From the NCBI GenBank assembly GCA_021851985.1, contig JAJZOS010000048.1, positions 1 to 6,159 of the forward strand: DNA of 6,159 nucleotides, given 5' to 3'. The notes beneath the pieces are model-generated. The model was not told the DNA's origin. It saw only the letters and a list, made by a program, of their open reading frames with translations, and ran no database searches. Shown here one piece after another: positions 1 through 5,524 of the stretch. The position numbers and the translations under genes are program-made. Within the stretch, counting starts at the first letter, position 1. Every line of letters begins with the position of its first letter. The stretch is from Microcaldota archaeon. GTDB taxonomy: Archaea; Micrarchaeota; Micrarchaeia; Micrarchaeales; CABMGC01.

Positions 1-316
1 CACACCATAAGAATGTGGTTATAATGTTATTTTCAGGGTTTGCAGCCCTTACATCGTTTGCAGCAAACCCAACTTCCTGATTTGTTATGTGGAATATATC
101 ATGGCTTTCTTTGCCTGCAGCTACTGCAATTGAGCTAAGCTTTGTATTTACCCTTATCAGCCCGATTATGTCGTTTTTCCTGGCCCTGTCTATTGCATAT
201 ACCTCCTTTACTGTGTTCTCTTTCTTAAGCTGGAGATAAAGCTGGTATGAATACTCGCTTATGCCATCGCCGCTTCCCCGCATTGGTTTTATGCTGTTTA
301 TCATTGCAATATTCAA
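1..316 (-). CDS. GT4-like glycosyltransferase, N-terminal part (cut by left edge)
   Basis: Only the first 105 residues are in the window. They look like the N-terminal Rossmann half of a GT-B, GT4-type glycosyltransferase: a first strand (NIAMINSIKP, residues 2-11), a glycine loop (GSGDGISEYSYQL, 14-26) of the kind these enzymes carry before their first helix, and a later HDIFHITNQE strand and loop (72-81) matching the usual 'ihitnq' stretch. I chose the TTG at 316-314 over the ATG at 304-302 because it restores the complete first strand and has AGGTG (327-323) six nt upstream. The TTG overlaps the TGA of the preceding glycosyltransferase gene (shared TTGA), so the two are probably one operon and translationally coupled. 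A glycan-assembly role is inferred from family and context. Donor and acceptor sugars cannot be read, and the nucleotide-binding C-terminal domain lies outside. Confidence 0.8.
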   Translation of the reverse strand, partial: MNIAMINSIKPMRGSGDGISEYSYQLYLQLKKENTVKEVYAIDRARKNDIIGLIRVNTKLSSIAVAAGKESHDIFHITNQEVGFAANDVRAANPENNIITTFLWC

Positions 317-1377
317 TCCAGCCACCTTTCGCCTTTTTTGTAGCGCAGCTTCAGGAGACTTATCAGCAGGTCTATGCCACCGTCCCTATTTGCATATTTC
401 TTATTTATCCATTTTATCGTTTCGACCTTATCAAGCTCCAAAAACCTTATGAGCCCTTTTTTGTACAGTATCTTTGATATCTCAAATTCCATGTCTCCAT
501 CTGGAGCAGCCTGCCACTCCCTTACCTTGCCAAGCATCTGCTTTCCGTCACGAAAGGCATTGATAAATGCGCCTGGCCTGCGCATCTTGAAGCTCGTTGC
601 CAGCGAATATAGATAATAAAACGCGAAATAGTCAAAGTCGCTTATCTCGTCTTCTAGGTGCTTGTTGCCTAGCCTTTCATAAAGAAGTAAAAGAGACATG
701 AGGCTTCCTCCGAATGCGCCAGGCGCATTGTGCTTCTTTGGGACGGTGATCTTGTAGAAATAGTCTATAAGGCGCTCATTGAATGACTTGTACGACATCC
801 TAAGGAACCTCTCCATTCTGCTGTAACCCTTCGATGAATCTCCCTTGAGTTCATTTACATGATCTATGAAGTAATTAGCATCTGTCAATTTGATCGTTGT
901 TCCGGACACTACCGGCTCTTCGTGTATTATGCCCCTGAAGGATATTCTGTCTTTTCTGAACAGCCTTGTCTGCCAGTTTGTATATGCACCCTTCTTGTTT
1001 CCGCTTACATCCTCGAATCTCCTTATTGAGAAGGAGCTGCATTTATAGTCATTGATCAATTTGTGCAGGTCAATTTTGAGCCTCGGGCTTATGCGCTCAT
1101 CTGTTCCCAAAAGGATGCACCACCTGTATCTGCTCTTTTTTATGACATACATGAGCGTGGGCTCCAGATAACCGAGAGGCACGGTATAAAATATCCTAAG
1201 CTTGTTCAGCTTCAGCCTTTTAGTCTCTGAGAGCAGCTTCGCGTGCTCCTTGCGGTCGCTGCTATCGCAAAGTATTATCTCATCTGAACACCCATACATA
1301 TCCTTCACAAGCATGAGCGCTTTTTTGATATCATTCCTTGAGAATAGCAAAAGCGAAATTCCTTCCACAGCAATCAT
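313..1377 (-). CDS. GT2-like (GT-A fold) glycosyltransferase with long helical C-terminal region
   Basis: A 354-residue protein whose first ~175 residues resemble GT2-like transferases of the WaaE/KdtX type. The N-terminal strand ISLLLFSRND (7-16) is followed by EIILCDSSD (33-41), the usual nucleotide-binding acidic strand. CILLGTDERIS (87-97) occupies the DxD/'DADE' metal-site position. NWQTRLFRKD (134-143) and IIHEEP (150-155) match the conserved 'R-lfr...g.iHE' block near the active site. Residues ~180-354 are charged and predominantly helix-forming, with no motif I can name. No signal peptide or clear membrane segment is visible, so it is probably cytosolic or peripheral at the membrane. 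It is the first gene of a leftward operon with the GT4-like gene. The ATG at 1377 lies 26 nt from a TATA element, so the mRNA is probably leaderless. Family-level assignment is firm; the sugar and acceptor are unknown. Confidence 0.85.
   Translation of the reverse strand: MIAVEGISLLLFSRNDIKKALMLVKDMYGCSDEIILCDSSDRKEHAKLLSETKRLKLNKLRIFYTVPLGYLEPTLMYVIKKSRYRWCILLGTDERISPRLKIDLHKLINDYKCSSFSIRRFEDVSGNKKGAYTNWQTRLFRKDRISFRGIIHEEPVVSGTTIKLTDANYFIDHVNELKGDSSKGYSRMERFLRMSYKSFNERLIDYFYKITVPKKHNAPGAFGGSLMSLLLLYERLGNKHLEDEISDFDYFAFYYLYSLATSFKMRRPGAFINAFRDGKQMLGKVREWQAAPDGDMEFEISKILYKKGLIRFLELDKVETIKWINKKYANRDGGIDLLISLLKLRYKKGERWLD
322..327 (-). promoter_or_regulatory. Shine-Dalgarno site deciding the TTG start at 316
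   Basis: On the minus strand AGGTGG lies six to seven nt upstream of the TTG at 316-314 and matches part of the archaeal anti-SD complement (GGAGGTGA). It sits inside the last codons of the upstream gene. It is about 18 nt from the alternative ATG at 304, which is too far, so it supports the TTG as start. Confidence 0.55.
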
Positions 1378-1395
1378 TTACCTTATGTCTGTATA

Positions 1396-1408
1396 GGTTT
1401 TTATAAGT
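1396..1408. promoter_or_regulatory. Shared bidirectional TATA element of the divergent glycan operons
   Basis: The 51-nt gap 1378-1428 contains a single good TATA box, TTTTTATAAG (1398-1407), whose core TTATAA (1401-1406) is itself a palindrome. Its centre at 1403.5 is about 26 nt from both the leftward ATG (1377) and the rightward GTG (1429). That equals the usual archaeal TATA-to-start-site distance, so both transcripts would begin at or next to the start codon (leaderless). No convincing separate TATA box for either gene is present. Seen: position and symmetry. Inferred: use in both directions. Confidence 0.7.
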
Positions 1409-1428
1409 CTATCTCCAATACTTATGGG

Positions 1429-2544
1429 GTGTTTTTAATTAGAGACAAGATACATCAGGGCAGCCCGGTATTCACAAAGGAGATGGAGGATGCGGCAGTA
1501 GACGCTCTTCGCAATGACAGGTATCTTTACGGGGAAAATGTTGTAAAGTTTGAAGAAGAGTTTTCAAGATTCGTAGGCACGAAACATGCGGTATCTACAA
1601 GCTCTGGCACTGCTGCTCTTGCGTTCATACTTATTTCAATAGGGGCGGAGGGGAAGAAATGGGTAACATCGCCAATGTCATTCATCGCGTCATCAAACTG
1701 CATAATACATGCAGGCGGCATTCCGGCATTTGCTGACATATCGCTGAAGGACTACTGCATTGATCCTGATGCTGCAGAGAAAGCTGTAAGGAAGAACAAA
1801 GCAGCAGGGATAATACCGGTGCACATATACGGACAGCCCGTAGACTTTGACAAGTTCGCTGAAATAGCGTCGGAGCACAATGTGAAGATAATTGAAGACG
1901 CATGCCAGGCGCACGGAGCAAAGTACAAAGGCAGGAAGATTGGCAGCCTTGGAGATGCCGCTGCGTTTTCTTTCTACCCGAGCAAGAACATGACTGTGCT
2001 TGGGGATGGAGGCATGGTAACTACGGATAATGAGGAAATTGCTGATATATGCAGAAAACTGCGCGACTCTGGAAGAATATCTAAATATGAGCACGATCTG
2101 ATAGGGTATACTGCAAGAATGAGTTCCGTCAATGCTGCGATAGGGAGAGTGCAGCTAAGGCATATAGGCAACTGGAACAACAAGAGGCGAAGCATAGCTA
2201 GAATCTACAATGAAAGGCTAAAGCATGTAGACGGGCTAGGGCTGCCGCAGATGCCGGACAAAAATTTCGAGCCGGTATTCCACCAATTCGTTATTACAAC
2301 AGAGCGCCGTGATGAACTGAAAGCATATCTTGATGATCATGGAATAGAGACAGGCATACACTACCCCATCCCGATACACCTGCAGCCGGTGTATAGGAAC
2401 AGATTCGGATTTAAGGAAGGGGACTTCAAGAACAGTGAAGTGTTTTCGAAGAGCTGCCTCAGCCTTCCGATGCACGTATTCCTTGAGGATGAGCAAGTAA
2501 GATTCATTTGCGAGACTGTGGAAGGTTTCTTCGACAGGCGATAG
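1429..2544 (+). CDS. DegT/DnrJ/EryC1/StrS-family PLP sugar aminotransferase
   Basis: A complete 371-residue sugar-nucleotide aminotransferase, normal length for the family. It transfers an amino group, usually from glutamate, to a keto-sugar nucleotide. Visible landmarks are the phosphate-binding TSSGTAAL (57-64), IIEDACQAHGA (154-164) with Asp157 facing the PLP ring nitrogen, and SFYPSKNMTVLGDGG (181-195) in which Lys186 is the Schiff-base lysine. The C-terminal GIHYPIPIHLQP block is also typical. The start is GTG at 1429: no ATG fits in frame, the N-terminus lines up with family members, and the TATA box lies 26 nt upstream. The acetyltransferase gene follows after one nt. With that enzyme and the nearby Gfo/Idh dehydrogenase, the likely product is a 3-amino sugar nucleotide (WbpE/WlbC-like). 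A C4 aminotransferase, or a dTDP-3-keto-6-deoxyhexose aminotransferase (FdtB/QdtB-like), cannot be excluded. Confidence 0.96.
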   Translation: MFLIRDKIHQGSPVFTKEMEDAAVDALRNDRYLYGENVVKFEEEFSRFVGTKHAVSTSSGTAALAFILISIGAEGKKWVTSPMSFIASSNCIIHAGGIPAFADISLKDYCIDPDAAEKAVRKNKAAGIIPVHIYGQPVDFDKFAEIASEHNVKIIEDACQAHGAKYKGRKIGSLGDAAAFSFYPSKNMTVLGDGGMVTTDNEEIADICRKLRDSGRISKYEHDLIGYTARMSSVNAAIGRVQLRHIGNWNNKRRSIARIYNERLKHVDGLGLPQMPDKNFEPVFHQFVITTERRDELKAYLDDHGIETGIHYPIPIHLQPVYRNRFGFKEGDFKNSEVFSKSCLSLPMHVFLEDEQVRFICETVEGFFDRR

Positions 2545-2545
2545 C

Positions 2546-2998
2546 ATGAAAAAACCGGGATTTTCAGTAATAAAGAATGTCAAGATTGGCAAGGGCACTG
2601 TGATCAGGGATCATGTAAATCTGTATGGATGCAGGATCGGATCGATGTGCAAAGTGGAATCATTCGTTTATATAGAGGAAGGGGCAGTGATAGGCGACAG
2701 ATGCAAGATAAAACCGCACACGTTCATACCCACAGGCGTAACCATAGGCAATGATGTTCTCATAGGCCCAGGAGTAGTATTCACAAATGATAAATACCCG
2801 ACGGTAAGAGATGACTGGAAGCTTTACAGGACGGTAGTCGAAGACTGGGCATCTATAGGGGCAGGAAGCGTAATAGTGCCAGGAGTCAGGATAGGTAAGC
2901 ATGCTATGATAGGCGCAGGTTCGGTTGTTACAAAAGACATACCTGCCTACAGACTTGCATACGGATGCCCGGCAAGGATCGTAAAGAAGATCAGATAG
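2546..2998 (+). CDS. Left-handed beta-helix (hexapeptide repeat) sugar-nucleotide N-acetyltransferase
   Basis: A 150-residue acyltransferase made of hexapeptide repeats ([IVL]-G-x4), for example NVKIGKGTVI, GAVIGDRCKI, GVTIGNDVLIGPG and ASIGAGSVIVPGVRIGKHAMIGAG, which build a trimeric left-handed beta-helix that uses acetyl-CoA. The segment VFTNDKYP (78-85) is the hallmark of the WbpD/WlbB group, which acetylates the 3-amino group of UDP-linked 3-amino sugars; Asn81 aligns with the active-site Asn of that group. The end, IPAYRLAYGCPARIVKKI, is the standard closing loop. It is shorter than typical WbpD/WlbB (around 190 residues), mainly at the ends. It starts one nt after the aminotransferase stop with no strong SD, so reinitiation or coupling is likely. 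Its last 8 nt overlap the 3' end of the convergent dehydrogenase. Alternative substrates (Fuc3N/Qui3N, as for FdtC/QdtC, or a 4-amino sugar) remain possible. Confidence 0.95.
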   Translation: MKKPGFSVIKNVKIGKGTVIRDHVNLYGCRIGSMCKVESFVYIEEGAVIGDRCKIKPHTFIPTGVTIGNDVLIGPGVVFTNDKYPTVRDDWKLYRTVVEDWASIGAGSVIVPGVRIGKHAMIGAGSVVTKDIPAYRLAYGCPARIVKKIR

Positions 2999-3950
2999 GC
3001 TTTGATTTCTTGTCGATCAGATCGAGATATTTTGCTATGCCTATGCCTATCTCTATGTTGTTTACAGTATTCTTTCCGGATTGGGCGTCATTTATCAGAT
3101 TTGTAAGCTCATCTGCTATGGTATTGTTTTTGGCTACCTGAACGGTATCAGAACGGTTTATGTCTTTTGAATCGAAAAGCGTTATTGACTGCTCAAGTAT
3201 GTCAGCCCTGAGCATCTTTTTTTCTCCGAATATTTCTATTATCCTGTTCTTCCTGCTTGAAAACCAGGATATGTTGAATACGCCTTTTACTCCGCTCTGA
3301 GTCTCAAGAATTATTGTCGCAAGCTCAGAATCATTCTTTCTCCTGAACTGGGTCTTTATGCCGGCAACGAAATGCGACTCCTCATTGGTTATGAAGTGGA
3401 ATATGTCTATAAGATGGGGCATGAGATCCCATATTATATCGACATTTGGCATGTAGTCCCGTGCAAATTCCCAATAGAATCTCAGGAAATGCACCTTTCC
3501 AAGGTCATTTTTGTAAAGCTTCTTGGCTTCCTTTATCGAATTATCGAACCTGAATATCAGCCCGTTCTTAGCCACAAGCCCTTTATTTGCCTTGATGAGC
3601 TTTTCCATAGCATTTACTTCGCTTATCTTGTCGCTTACAGGCTTTTCCACTATGAATGGGATTTTGTTTTTTACCATTAGACTAGCAACTTCCAGGTGCG
3701 CGCTGTTCTGCGTACATATATGTGCGAAGTCTATGCCACCCTTCACTACGCTATCTGCATTGCTGTGGAACGAAATTCCGGAAATGTCCTTCAGAAGCTC
3801 GGAATTGTTGCGCTTGAATGCATCCATCTTTTCCTTTTTTATGTCACACAAGGATAGTGAATCTATTGCTCCATTCTTTAGCAGTATTGCGGCTTCCCTT
3901 GCGACCCTGCTTCCCCAGCTTCCTATCCCTATGACTGCCAGCCTTTTCAA
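2991..3950 (-). CDS. Gfo/Idh/MocA-family NAD(P)-dependent sugar-nucleotide dehydrogenase
   Basis: A complete 319-residue oxidoreductase. The N-terminal Rossmann fold begins at once with LAVIGIGSWGSR (4-15; GxGxxG at 8-13). Acidic SLCDIKKEK (33-41) ends the second strand, where an Asp favours NAD(H). VEKPVSD (101-107) is the diagnostic EKP motif with catalytic-site Lys103. DLMPHLIDIFHFI (175-187) supplies the Asp/His pair (D175, H179). The remainder is the alpha/beta substrate domain. The start is TTG at 3950: an in-frame TGA lies seven codons upstream (3971-3969), no ATG precedes the glycine motif, and a weak GGTG lies five nt upstream. By context it may make the 3-keto sugar nucleotide for the aminotransferase, like WbpB/WlbA, although the family also acts on inositols and many other sugars. 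It lies on the opposite strand from its presumed partners. Confidence 0.94.
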   Translation of the reverse strand: MKRLAVIGIGSWGSRVAREAAILLKNGAIDSLSLCDIKKEKMDAFKRNNSELLKDISGISFHSNADSVVKGGIDFAHICTQNSAHLEVASLMVKNKIPFIVEKPVSDKISEVNAMEKLIKANKGLVAKNGLIFRFDNSIKEAKKLYKNDLGKVHFLRFYWEFARDYMPNVDIIWDLMPHLIDIFHFITNEESHFVAGIKTQFRRKNDSELATIILETQSGVKGVFNISWFSSRKNRIIEIFGEKKMLRADILEQSITLFDSKDINRSDTVQVAKNNTIADELTNLINDAQSGKNTVNNIEIGIGIAKYLDLIDKKSKPI

Positions 3951-3980
3951 ATATACACCAATATTATATCAAAAGCGAAA

Positions 3981-3988
3981 CTATAAAG
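3981..3988. promoter_or_regulatory. TATA box of the glycosylase gene, in the divergent gap
   Basis: CTATAAAG (TATAAA at 3982-3987) preceded by a purine-rich GCGAAAC that suits a TFB-recognition element. The centre is about 23 nt upstream of the ATG at 4007 and no SD is present, so a leaderless or near-leaderless transcript is expected. Read leftward, the same element (CTTTATAG) is about 34 nt from the TTG at 3950 and could give the dehydrogenase a short leader. An AT-rich GATATAATAT (3970-3961) is the other candidate but lies too close to that TTG. The rightward assignment is better supported than the leftward one. Confidence 0.6.
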
Positions 3989-4006
3989 ATACATACAGAT
4001 ACTTTT

Positions 4007-4864
4007 ATGGAAATTATGATACATGCAGAAAATTTCAGCCTGAAGCATACCATTGACGGTGGTCAGCCGCTTGCATTTTACGCGGACATGGAATTTGAAA
4101 AGGTATTTGAGGGATTAGGCTATGTAACTGAAAGAGGAAAGATAGATGTTTCATACAGCAAGCGGAATAATATAATAGAGTTTGGATTTACTGGTGACTA
4201 TTCATCCAAATCGGCATCTGAGGACATAGTGAAAAGGCTGGGCATAGACCATGACATGAAATCGGTATATTCAAACATAAACACCGACGGATTTATGGCA
4301 AAGGCAATTTCGGGATGCTACGGGATGAGGGTGACTAAGAGCAGCCCATGGGAAGCCACCCTCTGCTTCCTTATATCGCAGTTCAACAACATAAAGAGGA
4401 TAAGGCATATAATGCTTAGAATGATAGAAAAATTTGGTGAAGAAAGAGAAGGAAGCAGGCTCTTTCCTAGCTCTGGCGCCTTGGCATCTGCGGATCTTGC
4501 AGATATAAGAAAATGCGGCACTGGATTCAGGGACAAATACATCAAGAGCGTAGCGGCGGAGTTTGAGAACAATTTTGATGCGGAGAGGCTTTACAGACTC
4601 AAATATGAAGTTGCAAAGGATAAGCTTATGGAACTTGACGGGATAGGAGATAAGGTGGCTGACTGCATACTCCTTTTCGGATACGGAAAATTTGAGTCGT
4701 TTCCCATAGACGTGTGGATAAAGAGGGTGATTGAAAAGGAGTATTTCAAAGGAAAGAAGAAGAGCATAAGGCAGATACATGAATTCTCAATCGAAAAATG
4801 GGGCAGATACAGAGGCTATGCGCAGCAGTATATATATGAATTCGGCAGAAGGAACAAGGTTTGA
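4007..4864 (+). CDS. ogg: Ogg1-family 8-oxoguanine DNA glycosylase/AP lyase
   Basis: A complete 285-residue base-excision-repair enzyme that removes 8-oxoguanine and can nick the abasic site. It has an N-terminal OGG_N-like domain (about 1-110) and a helix-hairpin-helix GPD domain (about 115-285). In the latter, LDGIGDKVADCILLF (210-224) carries the Schiff-base Lys216 and Cys220, matching human OGG1 Lys249/Cys253, and FPIDVW (232-237) has the catalytic Asp235 (OGG1 Asp268). DGGQPLAF (17-24) aligns with the OGG1 SGQSF segment that recognises 8-oxoG. GYAQQYIY (270-277) aligns Gln273 with OGG1 Gln315 and Tyr277 with Phe319. ISQFNNIKRI (123-132) replaces the SSNNNIARI of OGG1, with Phe126 at the Asn149 position. 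The OGG_N domain and size set it apart from the shorter Ogg2 and AGOG families; AlkA-like activity is a lesser alternative. Confidence 0.93.
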   Translation: MEIMIHAENFSLKHTIDGGQPLAFYADMEFEKVFEGLGYVTERGKIDVSYSKRNNIIEFGFTGDYSSKSASEDIVKRLGIDHDMKSVYSNINTDGFMAKAISGCYGMRVTKSSPWEATLCFLISQFNNIKRIRHIMLRMIEKFGEEREGSRLFPSSGALASADLADIRKCGTGFRDKYIKSVAAEFENNFDAERLYRLKYEVAKDKLMELDGIGDKVADCILLFGYGKFESFPIDVWIKRVIEKEYFKGKKKSIRQIHEFSIEKWGRYRGYAQQYIYEFGRRNKV

Positions 4865-4880
4865 TTTTGTTTAATTATAT

Positions 4881-4908
4881 ACAAAGGTTATAAATATATT
4901 ACCTTTGT
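4881..4908. promoter_or_regulatory. Perfect inverted repeat around the abiE TATA box: probable AbiEi operator
   Basis: ACAAAGGT (4881-4888) and its exact reverse complement ACCTTTGT (4901-4908) are separated by 12 nt, so the arm centres lie 20 bp apart, about two helical turns on the same face. The spacer is the TATA box itself. Characterised AbiEi antitoxins bind inverted repeats in their own promoter and repress it. A protein bound here would block TBP/TFB. The repeat and its position are seen directly; AbiEi as the ligand is inferred. Confidence 0.7.
4888..4897 (+). promoter_or_regulatory. TATA box of the abiE operon (leaderless start)
   Basis: TTATAAATAT is centred near 4892-4893, about 27 nt upstream of the ATG at 4919. 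That is the standard archaeal spacing to a transcription start at the start codon. No SD precedes this ATG, which fits a leaderless first gene. The 54-nt gap after the glycosylase stop contains nothing else apart from the inverted repeat and a short T-run (4865-4868). Confidence 0.7.
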
Positions 4909-4918
4909 TAATATCAGT

Positions 4919-5524
4919 ATGCAGTTTGCAGATATGGCAAGGAAACTTGTAGAGCTTGACATGCCGGTATTCACTACGGAGGACATATCCAACCTCACCG
5001 GAAAGGATCCCAAATATGTCAAGGTTTACCTGCACTACCTTGTAAAGCGCAAGAAAATAGAGAAGATAGAGAGAGGCAAATATTCCCTTCCGAGTACAAG
5101 TCCATACGTTATAGCATCACGCATAACAAAGAATTCATATATAGCTTTGATAAGCGCGGCAAGGTTCCATAATATAACTGCGCAGATCCCGAATATAATT
5201 TATGTGTTCTCATTAAGCTACCATAGGCCTTTGAAAATATCCGGAAACTATTTGATAAAATTCATAAAAGTGGGCAGATCCATCTTCTACGGGTATGGAG
5301 AGTATAATAGGGCATATGTCTCCGATTTAGAGAAGATATTCATAGATGATGCATATTACCATGGCTCACTTTTTTATACTGAAGAATTGGAGACCGCACT
5401 GCAGCGGGAAATATTTGACGTGAAGAAATTTATGAAGTACTTTGAAATGCTGAAGAACAAAAGGGCGCGGAAAAGACTGCGTGACGCTTTTTCAAAGCAG
5501 GGCATTATGGAGGAAGGATTATGA
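4919..5524 (+). CDS. abiEi: AbiEi antitoxin / winged-helix autorepressor of the AbiE system
   Basis: A complete 201-residue antitoxin-regulator. The N-terminal winged helix-turn-helix covers about residues 5-57: FTTEDISNLTGKDPKYV (18-34) forms the helix-turn-helix, and KIEKIERGKYSL (46-57) is the wing with the 'rGkY' signature. The effector half has the family's expected blocks: YVIASRITKNSYIALISAAR (63-82), ITAQIPNIIYVF (86-97), a GYGEYNRAYVSDLEKIFID region (125-143) equivalent to the 'iA.pEKAllD' motif, and a basic C-terminal tail (KRARKRLR, 181-188). In studied systems AbiEi represses the operon and neutralises AbiEii without a stable complex (classed as type IV). It is probably translated from a leaderless mRNA beginning at 4919 and overlaps abiEii by ATGA. 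The length fits bacterial AbiEi-like proteins; the ATG at 4934 is a less likely start given the TATA spacing. Confidence 0.93.
   Translation: MQFADMARKLVELDMPVFTTEDISNLTGKDPKYVKVYLHYLVKRKKIEKIERGKYSLPSTSPYVIASRITKNSYIALISAARFHNITAQIPNIIYVFSLSYHRPLKISGNYLIKFIKVGRSIFYGYGEYNRAYVSDLEKIFIDDAYYHGSLFYTEELETALQREIFDVKKFMKYFEMLKNKRARKRLRDAFSKQGIMEEGL
5509..5513 (+). promoter_or_regulatory. Shine-Dalgarno of abiEii inside abiEi
   Basis: GGAGG, a perfect match to the anti-SD core, ends seven nt before the ATG at 5521. It lies within the last codons of abiEi. The first gene of the operon has no SD, so the two genes probably use different initiation modes, and the toxin can be translated by internal initiation or coupling. 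Confidence 0.75.

Noticed and set aside
36..70. Inverted GGGTTTGC/GCAAACCC and a repeated GTTTGCAGC
   Set aside because: It is coding for a repeated Ala-Ala-Asn in the GT4-like protein (FAANDVRAANPE), which explains the repetition. No CRISPR-like periodicity follows.
247..616. Several short plus-strand open frames at the left
   Set aside because: They lie opposite the two glycosyltransferase genes and show no motif; the opposite strand explains the sequence.
713..729. Perfect palindrome AATGCGCC-A-GGCGCATT
   Set aside because: It lies within the GT2-like coding sequence (codons for NAPGAF on the minus strand). One such short palindrome in 6 kb is not surprising, and it is not near any start or stop.
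1693..2094. 133-codon minus-strand open frame inside the aminotransferase gene
   Set aside because: Antisense to the PLP-lysine region of a clear DegT-family gene; its translation resembles no protein family.
3987..4002. AGATAC repeated with a 10-bp period upstream of the glycosylase
   Set aside because: Only two copies of six bases in an AT-rich promoter; too little to call a regulator site.
3523..4056. Long open frame on the plus strand opposite the Gfo/Idh dehydrogenase and entering the glycosylase gene
   Set aside because: It is antisense to a gene with clear family motifs, covers both the divergent promoter and the glycosylase start, and its translation has no recognisable domain.
4271..4780. 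169-codon minus-strand open frame inside the glycosylase gene
   Set aside because: Shadow of a well-supported HhH-GPD coding region; low-complexity aromatic/Cys-rich translation, no promoter or SD that stands out.
4865..4880. Possible T-rich terminator after the glycosylase gene
   Set aside because: Only TTTT-G-TTT followed by AT-rich sequence; archaeal T-rich termination is possible but not distinguishable from promoter AT-richness here.
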